A stretch of DNA of 64,000 bases from Aequorivita sinensis (GCF_006346335.1 NZ_VDMC01000001.1:558001-622000); one strand, 5' to 3'. Positions 18,886 to 27,990 are shown, counted from the stretch's first letter. Notes: generated by a model from the sequence alone, not told the origin. Numbers and translations are program-made.

Positions 18886-19824
18886 TTATTTAATCTCTTG
18901 CACTAACATCCAAGCATCTGCATTCTCGTTGGCTTGAATTTGATAAAGCTTTTTTGAAGCATCCAAACGACTTTCAAAACTTGCATATAAAACTTGATGA
19001 AGTCCGTATTTAGAGGCTTGCATTTTAAATGGAGAATACCCTTTTTCGCGTAATTCGTCCATTTTTTTATCTGCATTTTCTTCAAGTCTGTAAGCACCAG
19101 CTACAATATGATAGTTTCCGGTATGCTTTGGAAGATTTAGACTTAAAACAGGAAGTGGATTTGAAATTACAAAAGTTGCTTCCTGAATTTGATTTTCAAT
19201 AAGTGAATTTGCTTTTTGGCGTTCAGCATAATTAAACTCCTGAACTTGAGATTCATAAATCTTCATACTACCTAAACCAACTGCGGAAAGAGCAATTACT
19301 GCAATTGCGGCATATTTAAGATATGGTTTTGAAGGTTTTCTCTCGGTATTTAAAACTATAGGCTCTTTTTCTTTTTGAGATTTAGACTCCTCTTTATAGA
19401 TCTCACGATTTATTTCTTCTGAAACAAATGTAGAAAGTCCAAACGACGAGGTGCTAAAGTTTTGATGTTGAACAGGCTCAAACTGAATTGATTTTTCTTC
19501 ATTCAACGAAAACTCACCTATGTTTTTAAAAGAAACTTCTTTTCCTTCCAATAAATCTCTAGAAACTTCCGCAGTAAAGTTTCTTATTTTTTGAAGTGCT
19601 GTTTCATAACTGCACTTGTCAACCGAAGCCACATAATTAGCAAGTAAACCATCATTAGCCTGTAATTGTCTGTTAAACGAAACAATTTTAGAAGGCGGAT
19701 GAAATGTGTTAGTATTACTATCGATATAAGCAGATTTTTGGCGGGTTAAAAAAGCGCCAAAACCTGGGATAATAACGCATTCATAGCGGTATAATAAATC
19801 GTTTATGTAGGTAATTAGTTGCAT
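18886..19824 (-). CDS. HU-like domain / transmembrane / SPOR-domain protein
   Basis: The N-terminal 120 residues look like the paired HU-type (bacterial CCDC81-like) domains of Bacteroidota: LITYINDLLYRYECVIIPGFGAF and the second unit EGKEVSFKNIGEFSLNE, which copies the HU pattern of a Gly-rich turn. A charged linker leads to one membrane helix (about 169-187, YAAIAVIALSAVGLGSM) and a C-terminal SPOR domain (about 236-312, YHIVAGAYRLEENADKK), which binds glycan-stripped peptidoglycan at division sites. The likely topology is HU part in the cytosol and SPOR in the periplasm (312 residues). Whether the HU part binds DNA or protein is not known from sequence. The promoter box ends 5 nt before the ATG. 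Confidence 0.88.
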   Translation of the reverse strand: MQLITYINDLLYRYECVIIPGFGAFLTRQKSAYIDSNTNTFHPPSKIVSFNRQLQANDGLLANYVASVDKCSYETALQKIRNFTAEVSRDLLEGKEVSFKNIGEFSLNEEKSIQFEPVQHQNFSTSSFGLSTFVSEEINREIYKEESKSQKEKEPIVLNTERKPSKPYLKYAAIAVIALSAVGLGSMKIYESQVQEFNYAERQKANSLIENQIQEATFVISNPLPVLSLNLPKHTGNYHIVAGAYRLEENADKKMDELREKGYSPFKMQASKYGLHQVLYASFESRLDASKKLYQIQANENADAWMLVQEIK

Positions 19825-19829
19825 TGAAA

Positions 19830-19837
19830 CAAAGTTA
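19830..19837 (-). promoter_or_regulatory. -7 promoter box (TAACTTTG) abutting the HU/SPOR gene
   Basis: TAACTTTG on the minus strand ends 5 nt before the ATG at 19824, implying a very short or absent 5' leader. Confidence 0.55.
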
Positions 19838-20020
19838 GTTATTTTATGATGAGGTTCAAGTTATCAGTTAAAAAATTATCAACATCTTTTACAAAATGAT
19901 TATTAGATACTTTTTTTGTTAGAATTCATTCATAATAACTTGCAGATAGTTAGGTAGATAAGCTTAAAGTGAAAAAATATTGTAATTTTAAGAGTCTGTG
20001 AGGTTTTAAAAATTACCATT

Positions 20021-21124
20021 ATGCTTTCAAAAAATGAACTTCGTTATACTCTTGCTTTACAGCGAATTCCAAATTTGGGCGATATTTCCGCAAAAAAGTT
20101 ATTGCGAAAAACAGGTTCTGCCGAAGCAATTTTTAAAGAAAAGAAATCTAATCTCGCCAAAATTGATGGCATCGGATTGTCGAAATTAAGGGAAATAAAC
20201 CTGAATAAACAATTAGAAGAAGCTGATGAAGAACTTCAGTTTATTGAGGCCAATAATATTGAGTATAGTTATTTTCAAGACAAAACTTATCCCGAGAAAC
20301 TCAAACACTGCATAGACGGCCCAATTTTATTTTTTCACAAGGGTAATATCGATTTAGTTGGAAAACGAATAATAAGTATAGTAGGTACTCGAAAAATCAC
20401 TAGTTACGGCAATTCTATTTGTCAACAGTTAATTGAAGACCTCGCTCCACTAAACCCTGTAATTGTTTCTGGTTTGGCTTATGGAGTTGATATTTGCGCT
20501 CATAAGGCTGCAATAGATAATAATTTGCAAAACATAGCGTGTCTTGCTCATGGTTTGAATCAAATGTATCCTAAAGATCACAAACGCTATGCTTCGAAAA
20601 TTGAAGAAAATGGAGGCTTTATAACTGAGTTTTGGAGTAGTGATGCTTTTGATAGGAACAACTTCTTAAAAAGAAATAGGATAATTGCTGGTCTTTCAGA
20701 AGCGACGGTTGTAATAGAATCTGCCGAAAAAGGGGGGAGTTTGGTTACTGCAGATATAGCACAATCATATAATCGAGAAGTTTTTGCAATTCCAGGAAGA
20801 GCTACAGACAAGCAGAGTAAGGGTTGTAATAATTTAATAAAGCAACAAAAAGCTCATTTAATAACAAGCGCTGCAGATATAATTTACCTATTAGGCTGGG
20901 AAATTCAAGAAAATAAGAAACCTAAACAAACTCAGCTTTTTGTTGAACTAGATGAGGAGGAAAAGGTTATTTTTCGATATCTAAAAGATAAAGAAAAAGA
21001 AATGCTAGATGTAATCGCCTTGGAATGTAATATTCCCGCATATAAAACAGCTAGCATTCTTATGAATATGGAGATAAAGGGCGTAGTGCGCCCTTTGCCT
21101 GGAAAATTATTTCAGTTGGTCTAG
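20021..21124 (+). CDS. dprA: DNA-processing protein DprA (Smf)
   Basis: DprA loads RecA onto incoming single-stranded DNA during natural transformation. The 367-residue protein has an N-terminal HhH/SAM-like region (IPNLGDISAKKLLRK, residues 15-30), the Rossmann-like core with SIVGTRKITSYG (about 118), SGLAYGVDICAHKAA (about 150) and a GGSLVTADIA motif (about 240), and a C-terminal winged-helix-like domain (about 305-367). It is complete. Its stop overlaps the trpS stop by 4 nt on the opposite strand, so the two transcripts converge. Confidence 0.94.
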   Translation: MLSKNELRYTLALQRIPNLGDISAKKLLRKTGSAEAIFKEKKSNLAKIDGIGLSKLREINLNKQLEEADEELQFIEANNIEYSYFQDKTYPEKLKHCIDGPILFFHKGNIDLVGKRIISIVGTRKITSYGNSICQQLIEDLAPLNPVIVSGLAYGVDICAHKAAIDNNLQNIACLAHGLNQMYPKDHKRYASKIEENGGFITEFWSSDAFDRNNFLKRNRIIAGLSEATVVIESAEKGGSLVTADIAQSYNREVFAIPGRATDKQSKGCNNLIKQQKAHLITSAADIIYLLGWEIQENKKPKQTQLFVELDEEEKVIFRYLKDKEKEMLDVIALECNIPAYKTASILMNMEIKGVVRPLPGKLFQLV

Positions 21125-22089
21125 TAGCCAACTTTCTCTCTTACTCTTTTTAAAACTCCATCGGCAACTTTACGTGCTTTTTCTGCACCCGCTGCAAGTG
21201 CTGCATCAACTTCATCAAGATTTTCCATAAAGTAGTTGTAGCGTTTACGTTCTTCAGAGAACTTCTCAATAATTAATTCAAATAGCGCTTGTTTTGCGTG
21301 ACCATACCCGTAGTTTCCGCCTTCGTAGTTTTTACGCATTTGCGCAATTTCTTCAGGAGTGGCTAATAACTTATAAATATTGTAAACATTACAAGTATCT
21401 GGGTTTTTAGGTTCTTCCAATGGAGTGCTATCGGTTTCTATAGCCATTACTTGCTTTCGCAGCTTTTTGTCAGCCAAAAAGATATTGATATAATTATTTT
21501 TCGATTTACTCATTTTTGAACCATCGGTACCTGGAACATACATAGTTTCTTCTCGCACTTGTCCTTTAGGCATTACGAATGTTTCGCCCATTTGAGTATG
21601 GAAACGAGAGGCTACATCGCGAGTTATTTCAATGTGTTGCATTTGATCTTTCCCAACAGGTACTATTTCGGCATCGTATAATAAAATATCTGCCGCCATT
21701 AGCATCGGGTAAGTGAAAAGTCCAGCGTTTACATCTTCAAGACGGTCTGCTTTGTCTTTGAAAGAATGTGCTAAAGTAAGACGTTGAAAAGGAAAAAAGC
21801 AGTTTAAGTACCAAGTGAGCTCTGTTGTTTGTGGAACATCGCTTTGTCTATAAAATATTACACGATTTACATCAAGACCTAAAGCAAGCCAAGTTGCCGC
21901 TGTACTGTAGGTGTTTGCGCGAAGCGTTTTAGCGTTTTTAATTTGGGTTAACGAATGCATATCTGCAATAAACAAGAACGATTCGTTTTTTGGATCATTC
22001 GCCATTTCTATGGCGGGAATTAAAGCGCCCAATAAATTTCCTAAGTGAGGTGTACCTGTGCTTTGGATTCCTGTAAGTATTCTAGACAT
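21121..22089 (-). CDS. trpS: Tryptophanyl-tRNA synthetase
   Basis: This class I aminoacyl-tRNA synthetase charges tRNA-Trp. In the 322-residue form the HIGH-like motif is GTPHLGNLLG (about residues 11-20) and the KMSKS motif is GSKMSKSKNN (about 190-199). DILLYDAEIVPVGKDQMQH is the conserved central stretch. An in-frame TTG 21 nt upstream overlaps the promoter box, so I use the ATG at 22089, which gives the normal start MSRILTGIQSTG. It converges with dprA. Confidence 0.96.
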   Translation of the reverse strand: MSRILTGIQSTGTPHLGNLLGALIPAIEMANDPKNESFLFIADMHSLTQIKNAKTLRANTYSTAATWLALGLDVNRVIFYRQSDVPQTTELTWYLNCFFPFQRLTLAHSFKDKADRLEDVNAGLFTYPMLMAADILLYDAEIVPVGKDQMQHIEITRDVASRFHTQMGETFVMPKGQVREETMYVPGTDGSKMSKSKNNYINIFLADKKLRKQVMAIETDSTPLEEPKNPDTCNVYNIYKLLATPEEIAQMRKNYEGGNYGYGHAKQALFELIIEKFSEERKRYNYFMENLDEVDAALAAGAEKARKVADGVLKRVREKVGY

Positions 22090-22107
22090 TGTTATAAAAA
22101 ATTTTAG

Positions 22108-22115
22108 CAAAGGTA
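22108..22115 (-). promoter_or_regulatory. -7 promoter box (TACCTTTG) of trpS
   Basis: A perfect TAnnTTTG lies 18 nt before the trpS ATG. The divergent acyltransferase promoter box at 22149 is 33 bp away, so both promoters share one short control region. Confidence 0.6.
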
Positions 22116-22148
22116 CCTTTTTTCAATAATTTGCATACTTCAAATATG

Positions 22149-22156
22149 TACTTTTG
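22149..22156 (+). promoter_or_regulatory. -7 promoter box (TACTTTTG) of the acyltransferase gene
   Basis: TACTTTTG ends 6 nt before the ATG at 22163, so the transcript probably has almost no leader. The in-frame TTG at 22154 is part of this box and is therefore unlikely to be a start codon. Confidence 0.55.
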
Positions 22157-22162
22157 ACCCTG

Positions 22163-22903
22163 ATGAAATTATTTGAACAGATATTTGCGACATTCTATCG
22201 TATTTGGTTTTATATAATAATAGCATTTGCTACAATTTTACTTTTTCCTTTTCTTCTAATAAGTATTTTAAAAAGCTCCTGGTATCCATTCTTTTTCAAG
22301 GTGGCACGAGTTTGGTCAATAATAATTATATATGGAATAGGGTGTTATCCGGTTATTAAAAGAGATGTAAAATATCAAAAAGGCAGAAGCTATATGTTTG
22401 TTGCAAACCATACCTCAATGACGGATATAATGCTAATGTTTTATACTGCTAAAAATCCGTTTGTATTTGTTGGTAAAAAGGAGTTGGCAAAAATACCTCT
22501 ATTCGGATATATCTATAAACGCACCTGTATTTTGGTTGATCGCGGTAATACTAAAAGTAGGGTGGAAGCTTTTCGCAGAGCAGAAAAAAGACTAAATGAA
22601 GGGTTAAGTGTATGTATTTTCCCTGAAGGTGGAGTGCCAGACGACTTGTCTATTATTTTAGATGAATTTAAAGATGGGGCTTTTAGATTGTCTATTGAAC
22701 ATAAAATCCCAGTAGCGCCTATGACGTTTCATGATAATAAGAAACGTTTTCCATACTCTTTTTTTAAAGGAGGTCCTGGGAAAATGCGCGTAAGAGTTCA
22801 CAATCTATTCGAAACCGAAAACTTAGAAATGACCGATCGTAAGGAATTGAAAAACGCAACTCGAGAAGTGATTTTGAATGAGTTGTTGAAGCCTACAGTT
22901 TAA
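22163..22903 (+). CDS. Lysophospholipid acyltransferase (PlsC-like 1-acyl-glycerol-3-phosphate acyltransferase)
   Basis: This inner-membrane enzyme adds an acyl chain to lysophosphatidic acid, or another lysolipid, in phospholipid synthesis. The 246-residue protein has an N-terminal membrane helix pair (about 8-35 and 45-60), the catalytic H-x4-D motif NHTSMTD (about 84) and the second PlsC motif FPEGG (about 155), followed by APMTFHD. In Bacteroidota such proteins can also make ornithine or glycine lipids, so the exact substrate is open. The start is ATG 22163, chosen because the TTG upstream lies in the promoter box. Confidence 0.87.
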   Translation: MKLFEQIFATFYRIWFYIIIAFATILLFPFLLISILKSSWYPFFFKVARVWSIIIIYGIGCYPVIKRDVKYQKGRSYMFVANHTSMTDIMLMFYTAKNPFVFVGKKELAKIPLFGYIYKRTCILVDRGNTKSRVEAFRRAEKRLNEGLSVCIFPEGGVPDDLSIILDEFKDGAFRLSIEHKIPVAPMTFHDNKKRFPYSFFKGGPGKMRVRVHNLFETENLEMTDRKELKNATREVILNELLKPTV

Positions 22904-22923
22904 CCTCAATTTTTTATAACTCA

Positions 22924-22957
22924 AAAAAACCATCCTATGGCTAAGAACGGTTTTTTC
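22924..22957. terminator. Possible bidirectional terminator
   Basis: AAAAAACC and GGTTTTTT form an 8-bp A/T-rich stem around a 17-nt loop, between the convergent acyltransferase (+) and beta-barrel (-) genes. The stem is weak. Confidence 0.45.
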
Positions 22958-22999
22958 AATGTTTGATTTTTAATCAAACGCAATCAACTTAAAACTAAC

Positions 23000-24562
23000 T
23001 TAAAACTTGAAGCTTATTCCGCTGTACACTCCTAAATAATATGGTTTAAAGTTTACAGAAGAATCGGTATATGGATTGAGCTGGTATTTAAACATAGGCT
23101 CAATATTAAAAGTAAATTTCTTAGATAATTTGTAATCTAGTCCTAATCCAATATTAGTTGAAAAGCTTACATCTGAAAGATTATTAGCTTCTCCTAATAC
23201 AGTGCTAAAGTTATCTGCTTTTACAGAAATTTCATTATTCCCTAAAACTAAAGTGCTTAATCCACCTATCAGGTTTAGTCCTAATCGAGTGTCTAATAGT
23301 GAGTATTTAAGTTCAACAGGAATTTCATAATAATTTATGTTTTGTATCACCCTAGCGTTTCCTTGAGTAGATTTTAGATTGATGTTTTCAAAACCTCCTG
23401 AAGGAGCAGAGCTATGAAAAGTTGATTTTGAAACTACAGTCGTAACAATTTGCTTTCCACCATAGTCTACAGTCCTTAGTGCAGATGATACAGGGCCGGT
23501 ACCTACCAAAATATCGGAAGTGCTATAGCTTAAATCTACATTGTTCAGTCCGGTTCGAACACTTAAGCGGTTGCTAACAGCGTAACTAACTTGTACGCCA
23601 TAGCTCATGTTTACATCTCCTTTTTGTGGATTGTCTGTAAATGTTGGGTCTATAGACGATCCGTTACCTAAACTGCTGTAATAAACTGGAGCTACATTTG
23701 GAGCTATCTTCCAGCGATGTTCTGGTTTTTGTTTCTTTTTCTTTTCTGATTCATCTTCTTCAATATTTTCAGCAATGGCATCGAATATTGATTTTTTAAC
23801 TACCGAATCTTGTTTAATCTCTGCTTCTGCCTTCACTAAACCGTTTTCTGTATCCGTTGGAATTACTTTCGAGTTTACATCTTTTGATTTGTCAATCTCA
23901 GCGACTCCTTCATTATTTTTAATAATGATTTCCTTTTCGGAATTAATGAATTTATCAGAAGCTTTCTTTTCAGTTTTGTCTAATGTGGTTTTTTCTGATG
24001 GATTTTGTGAAGTGGCAATTCCTTCATTCAACTCTTTTGTTGAAATATTCTTAGAAATATGACTTTCTGAATTAGTTTGCTTTTGAATTGCTTTTTCCTT
24101 TTCAGAATTGCTTGAAGCAACTACTATATTGGTAGCTTTTTCTGAAGTTCCCTTAACTGTTTTATTTGAAGCTCTGGTTTCATTTTTATCCTTCGCATCA
24201 ATTTTTTCTGAAGAATTTGAATTTTGAGTTGTAATATCTTCAGTAGCTACTTTAGCGTTTTGGATTTCTGAAGTTGATCTAGTTTTCTGAAGATTTTTAT
24301 TGTTTTGCTCAAAGTTTTCATTGGTGATTTGCTCACCATCCATTATATCAGGAGAATTGTAAAGAGAATTGCCAACAGTTAAAAGTAGAGCAAGTAACGC
24401 AGCAACACCGCCAAGTTTTATCCATAACGGAATAACTTTGCGTTCTTTTTTCTCCTTGTTGAGCTCCGCTTTAATGTTTTCCCAAACGAGCGGCGAAGGA
24501 GTGGCTTCAAGATTATTGAAACCTTCTTTAAAAATGTTGTCTATGTTTTTCTTTTCTTTCAT
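23000..24562 (-). CDS. Membrane-anchored protein with C-terminal outer-membrane beta-barrel domain, next to ECF sigma factor
   Basis: This 520-residue protein has three parts. Residues 1-42 are cytosolic in character with the motif IFKEGFNNLEATPSPLVWE, often seen at the N-terminus of genes beside ECF sigma factors in Bacteroidota. One membrane helix follows (about 45-65, LGGVAALLALLLTVG). A very long low-complexity linker rich in Ser/Asn/Lys/Glu/Thr (about 70-280) leads to a beta-strand-rich outer-membrane porin-type domain (about 283-520, ending GVYSGISFKF with terminal Phe). It may sense the envelope and regulate the adjacent sigma factor, but no classical zinc anti-sigma motif is present. 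Confidence 0.8.
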   Translation of the reverse strand: MKEKKNIDNIFKEGFNNLEATPSPLVWENIKAELNKEKKERKVIPLWIKLGGVAALLALLLTVGNSLYNSPDIMDGEQITNENFEQNNKNLQKTRSTSEIQNAKVATEDITTQNSNSSEKIDAKDKNETRASNKTVKGTSEKATNIVVASSNSEKEKAIQKQTNSESHISKNISTKELNEGIATSQNPSEKTTLDKTEKKASDKFINSEKEIIIKNNEGVAEIDKSKDVNSKVIPTDTENGLVKAEAEIKQDSVVKKSIFDAIAENIEEDESEKKKKQKPEHRWKIAPNVAPVYYSSLGNGSSIDPTFTDNPQKGDVNMSYGVQVSYAVSNRLSVRTGLNNVDLSYSTSDILVGTGPVSSALRTVDYGGKQIVTTVVSKSTFHSSAPSGGFENINLKSTQGNARVIQNINYYEIPVELKYSLLDTRLGLNLIGGLSTLVLGNNEISVKADNFSTVLGEANNLSDVSFSTNIGLGLDYKLSKKFTFNIEPMFKYQLNPYTDSSVNFKPYYLGVYSGISFKF

Positions 24563-24618
24563 TAGCTTCGCTGACTTTCGGCTTTTAGTTTAAAACTTAA
24601 CTGTCAGTTTTTTTAATA

Positions 24619-24648
24619 AACCCCTACCCAATAAAAGCAGGGGATTTA
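24619..24648 (-). promoter_or_regulatory. Hairpin between sigma factor and beta-barrel genes
   Basis: AAACCCCT and AGGGGATTT form a 7-8 bp stem with a long loop in the 111-nt gap between the sigma factor stop and the downstream gene. A T-run follows on the minus strand, so it may work as a weak terminator or attenuator that lowers expression of the second gene. Confidence 0.45.
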
Positions 24649-24673
24649 TTACTCTAAACAATTCAATAATGCA

Positions 24674-25213
24674 TTAAGTGTTATAGTTTTTAGCATTATA
24701 CTCTTCAATCTTATTTTTCAATATCATTCTAGCGCGTGCTAGGTTAGATTTAGACGTTCCGTCGCTAATACCTAACATTTCGGCAATCTCTTTATGCTGA
24801 TAGCCATCCAAAACATACATACTAAAGACCAATCTATATCTGTCTGGCAATTCTTGTACAATTTTCAGCAAAAAATCCAATGGAATTTCTTCGCTATCAA
24901 TTTCTACTTCTGCCTCATCTTCAATCTGGCCTTCGTCTACAATTTCAAAATTACGCTGTTTCCGGTATTTTTGAAGTACAGTATTCACGGTTACCCGTTT
25001 CATCCATCCTTCAAAAGAACCTTTGCCTTTATATTGCTCAACCTTTTTAAAAATGGTTATAAATGCATCTTGCAAATTGTCTTCTGCCTCTGTGTAATTA
25101 GGCGAATAGCGAAGACAGATAGCAAATAGGATTCTGTTGTACTTTTCGTACAATTCGCCTTGTGCCTTTGCATTCTGCTTTTTGCATTGTTGTATGAGCT
25201 CTTCTAAAGTCAA
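24674..25213 (-). CDS. RNA polymerase ECF-type sigma factor
   Basis: This 179-residue sigma-70 family group IV factor has region 2 (about 20-85, with SPNYTEAEDNLQDAFITIFKK and GSFEGWMKRVTVN) and region 4 (about 120-170, LPDRYRLVFSMYVLDGYQHKEIAEMLG, SKSNLARARM helix-turn-helix). It directs RNA polymerase to a dedicated promoter set, usually for envelope functions. The start is TTG at 25213, the only start that keeps a full region 2. The downstream anchor/barrel gene is the likely partner. An inverted repeat, CCTCTA/TAGAGG, lies in the leader at 25249-25266. Confidence 0.92.
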   Translation of the reverse strand: MTLEELIQQCKKQNAKAQGELYEKYNRILFAICLRYSPNYTEAEDNLQDAFITIFKKVEQYKGKGSFEGWMKRVTVNTVLQKYRKQRNFEIVDEGQIEDEAEVEIDSEEIPLDFLLKIVQELPDRYRLVFSMYVLDGYQHKEIAEMLGISDGTSKSNLARARMILKNKIEEYNAKNYNT

Positions 25214-25343
25214 TTGCGGTACCGTGAATTAACATTAAGTTGTAAATACCTCTATATTTTTAGAGGGCAACCGTAAATATTCAAGGTTCCTACGTTGTGT
25301 AGATGCCACAGTATCAAAAGGGTTGCGTGGTTCTTTGAAAAAT

Positions 25344-26351
25344 TTATTGATTTAATGCTGCAATGGCGTCTTTAATTTTTACTTCCAATTCTTCCATTAG
25401 CTCTGGGTTGTCTAATAAAAGTCTTTTAACTGCGTCACGGCCTTGTCCTAGTTTTGTATCGTCGTAGCTAAACCAAGAACCTGCTTTTTTAACGATTTCG
25501 AAGTCAACCCCAAGGTCGATAATCTCCCCGACTTTAGAGATTCCTTCACCATACATAATATCAAATTCAGCTTGTTTGAATGGTGGAGCTACTTTGTTTT
25601 TTACAACTTTAACTCTGGTTTTATTACCGGTAGCATTACTGTCGGTATCCTTAATTTGTGTAGAGCGACGAATGTCTAATCGAACAGAAGCATAGAACTT
25701 TAAGGCGTTACCACCTGTTGTGGTTTCAGGGTTTCCAAACATTACACCAATCTTTTCACGCAATTGGTTAATGAAGATTACCGTACATTTTGTCTTACTG
25801 ATAGAACCTGTAAGTTTTCGTAGTGCTTGGCTCATTAAACGTGCGTGAAGCCCCATTTTACTGTCTCCCATTTCGCCTTCAATTTCACTTTTTGGCGTCA
25901 AAGCTGCAACCGAGTCAATAACCACGATATCGATAGCCCCACTTCTAATTAGATTATCGGCAATTTCTAATGCTTGTTCCCCATTATCAGGTTGAGAAAT
26001 AATAAGGTTTTCAATATCTACCCCAAGTTTTTCGGCATATACACGATCAAAAGCGTGCTCTGCATCGATAAATGCTGCAATACCTCCTTTTTTCTGAGCT
26101 TCTGCCATTGCGTGAAGCGTTAAAGTAGTTTTACCAGAAGATTCTGGCCCGTAAATTTCAATAACTCTTCCACGTGGATAGCCGCCAACGCCTAAAGCCA
26201 CATCCAAACCAAGGGAACCTGTTGGGATTACGTCTACATCTTCTACGGCACTATCGCCCATTTTCATTACGGTACCTTTACCGTAAGTTTTGTCAAGTTT
26301 ATCAAGTGTAAGCTTTAAAGCTTTAAGTTTTGCGTCTTTTTCAGTGCTCAT
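25344..26351 (-). CDS. recA: Recombinase RecA
   Basis: RecA forms filaments on single-stranded DNA, exchanges strands in homologous recombination and triggers SOS-type cleavage. The 335-residue protein has Walker [10 protein letters not shown] (about residues 68-76), Walker [10 protein letters not shown] (about 142), the L1/L2 DNA-binding loops ([28 protein letters not shown]) and a short acidic C-terminus. No intein or insertion is visible. An upstream in-frame TTG gives only two more residues; ATG 26351 is preferred. A promoter box lies 60 nt upstream. Confidence 0.97.
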   Translation of the reverse strand: MSTEKDAKLKALKLTLDKLDKTYGKGTVMKMGDSAVEDVDVIPTGSLGLDVALGVGGYPRGRVIEIYGPESSGKTTLTLHAMAEAQKKGGIAAFIDAEHAFDRVYAEKLGVDIENLIISQPDNGEQALEIADNLIRSGAIDIVVIDSVAALTPKSEIEGEMGDSKMGLHARLMSQALRKLTGSISKTKCTVIFINQLREKIGVMFGNPETTTGGNALKFYASVRLDIRRSTQIKDTDSNATGNKTRVKVVKNKVAPPFKQAEFDIMYGEGISKVGEIIDLGVDFEIVKKAGSWFSYDDTKLGQGRDAVKRLLLDNPELMEELEVKIKDAIAALNQ

Positions 26352-26412
26352 TTTCAATGTGTTTAATGATAGAATTTTAATTAGCTAAGATACTATTTCT
26401 TCAGGCGAAGGG

Positions 26413-26420
26413 CAAAAATA
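26413..26420 (-). promoter_or_regulatory. -7 promoter box (TATTTTTG) of recA
   Basis: TATTTTTG matches TAnnTTTG on the minus strand, 61 nt upstream of the recA ATG. I see no clear LexA-type palindrome between it and the gene. Confidence 0.45.
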
Positions 26421-26742
26421 ATATGGAATAGGTAGGTGTTTTTGTTAACAAATTTGAAAGCTAGAAGTTTGGCTTGTAAAAACTAAGCTTGCATCGATTT
26501 AAATATTTAAACAATTGTAAATTAGGTTTTTATGACCATCGCTTTATATTTGATAATCTTTTTAAAAGTGTAATAGAGGAGGTTGTTGATTTCCTTTATT
26601 CTATTCGGAATTAATTTTTAAAATTTTTTATAGTTGCAAGTCTATTTTCAATTTTAAAATAAAAATCACTTCCTATTAGATCTTTAAAGTAGTTGTTGAT
26701 AGTATTAATTCTTGACTTTCTTCCGTTTTTTACAAAAACTAT
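26421..26742. other. AT-rich divergent spacer between recA and trhO
   Basis: About 320 bp of very AT-rich sequence hold no recognisable open frame, no hairpin with a T-run and no repeat seen elsewhere in the window. Both ends carry promoter boxes (recA leftward, trhO rightward), so the space probably only holds upstream control sequence. Confidence 0.5.
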
Positions 26743-26750
26743 TACCTTTG
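26743..26750 (+). promoter_or_regulatory. -7 promoter box (TACCTTTG) of trhO
   Basis: TACCTTTG is a perfect TAnnTTTG match, 43 nt before the trhO ATG. The nearest upstream TTG, at 26712, is 28 nt away, farther than the optimum. Confidence 0.55.
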
Positions 26751-26793
26751 CAGCTTTAAAAATCAATTCTTTTCACCTAAAAATTAGTATAGC

Positions 26794-27825
26794 ATGCAAC
26801 TGTACAATAAATTAAGTGCTAAAGAAAGGGAAGCACTATTAGAAGAAGCCGGTGAAGAACGGCTTACCCTTTCATTTTACCAATACGCCAAAATAGGCAA
26901 TCCTCATCTTTTCAGAAATCACCTTTTTGTTACTTGGCATGAACAAGATGTTCTAGGTCGAATTTATGTAGCTCACGAAGGTATAAATGCGCAACTTTCG
27001 GTTCCGGCAAAACGTTTTAAGGAGTTTAAAGAGTTTTTAGACGGAATAAACTTTTTAAAAGATGTTCGGTTAAATATTGCTATTGAACAAGATTTAAAAT
27101 CGTTTTTAAAACTGAAAGTAAAAGTTCGTGATAAAATTGTGGCGGATGGATTAAATGATGAAACTTTTGATGTTACCAACAAAGGAGTTCACGTAGACGC
27201 TATTGCTTTTAATGAGCTTATTGAAGATCCAGATGTAGTTTTGGTCGATATGCGAAACCATTACGAAAGTGAAATAGGGCATTTCAAGAATGCGATTACT
27301 CCGGATGTAGATACTTTCCGCGATTCTTTAGATATTATTGAAGAAGATTTAAGAGATCATAAGGAGGATAAAAAACTTGTGATGTATTGCACAGGAGGTA
27401 TTCGTTGTGAAAAAGCCAGTGCATATTACAAGCACAAAGGTTTTAAAAATGTTTTTCAATTAGAAGGTGGTATTATTGAATACGCTAGACAAGTAGAAAA
27501 CTTAGGACTTGAAAATAAATTCTTAGGCAAAAATTTTGTTTTCGATCACCGTCGTGGCGAACGAATTACCGATGATATTATAAGTCACTGTCACCAATGT
27601 GGAGAACCTTGCGATACGCATACTAACTGTGCGAATCAGGCTTGTCACTTACTGTTTATTCAGTGTGAAAAGTGTGCTGTAGCTATGGAAAACTGCTGTT
27701 CAGACGACTGTATTGAGATTATTCATCTACCAGAAGAAGAGCAAAAAAGAAGACGTCAAGGCATCCCGAATAGCAATAAAATATTTAAAAAGGGACGTTC
27801 TGAAAAGCTGAAGTTTAAAAAGTAA
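26794..27825 (+). CDS. trhO: tRNA uridine(34) hydroxylase (rhodanese domain), TrhO/YceA
   Basis: TrhO catalyses oxygen-dependent 5-hydroxylation of uridine 34 in certain tRNAs, the first step to 5-methoxy- or carboxymethoxyuridine. The 343-residue protein has the N-terminal acylphosphatase-like domain (about 20-110, GRIYVAHEGINAQLS), a rhodanese domain (about 135-235) with active-site Cys in VMYCTGGIRCEK (about 200), and a Cys-rich C-terminal tail (CHQCGEPC, CEKC, NCCSDDC, about 268-310). Length and domain order match the family. Confidence 0.94.
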   Translation: MQLYNKLSAKEREALLEEAGEERLTLSFYQYAKIGNPHLFRNHLFVTWHEQDVLGRIYVAHEGINAQLSVPAKRFKEFKEFLDGINFLKDVRLNIAIEQDLKSFLKLKVKVRDKIVADGLNDETFDVTNKGVHVDAIAFNELIEDPDVVLVDMRNHYESEIGHFKNAITPDVDTFRDSLDIIEEDLRDHKEDKKLVMYCTGGIRCEKASAYYKHKGFKNVFQLEGGIIEYARQVENLGLENKFLGKNFVFDHRRGERITDDIISHCHQCGEPCDTHTNCANQACHLLFIQCEKCAVAMENCCSDDCIEIIHLPEEEQKRRRQGIPNSNKIFKKGRSEKLKFKK

Positions 27826-27962
27826 ATACGTGTTGAGTGCTGGATTAAGGATAACGGGTGGTTGCAGCTTCTAATATAACTTTGAGGTGTTTCTCTTCAT
27901 TTTTGAATCTCGATTTCATTAGTAAAATTCATAATTCTGAATTCAGCATTCATAATTATTTA

Positions 27963-27990
27963 TTGGTATCTTTACCGATTAGTAATTTTG
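27963..27990 (+). promoter_or_regulatory. Promoter TTG-N17-TAATTTTG of the ricT-gldH-PBP operon
   Basis: A -33 TTG at 27963-27965 and a -7 TAATTTTG at 27983-27990 are separated by 17 nt, matching the Bacteroidota consensus. It lies 51 nt before the PSP1/RicT ATG and probably drives this gene with gldH and PBP1A. Confidence 0.55.
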
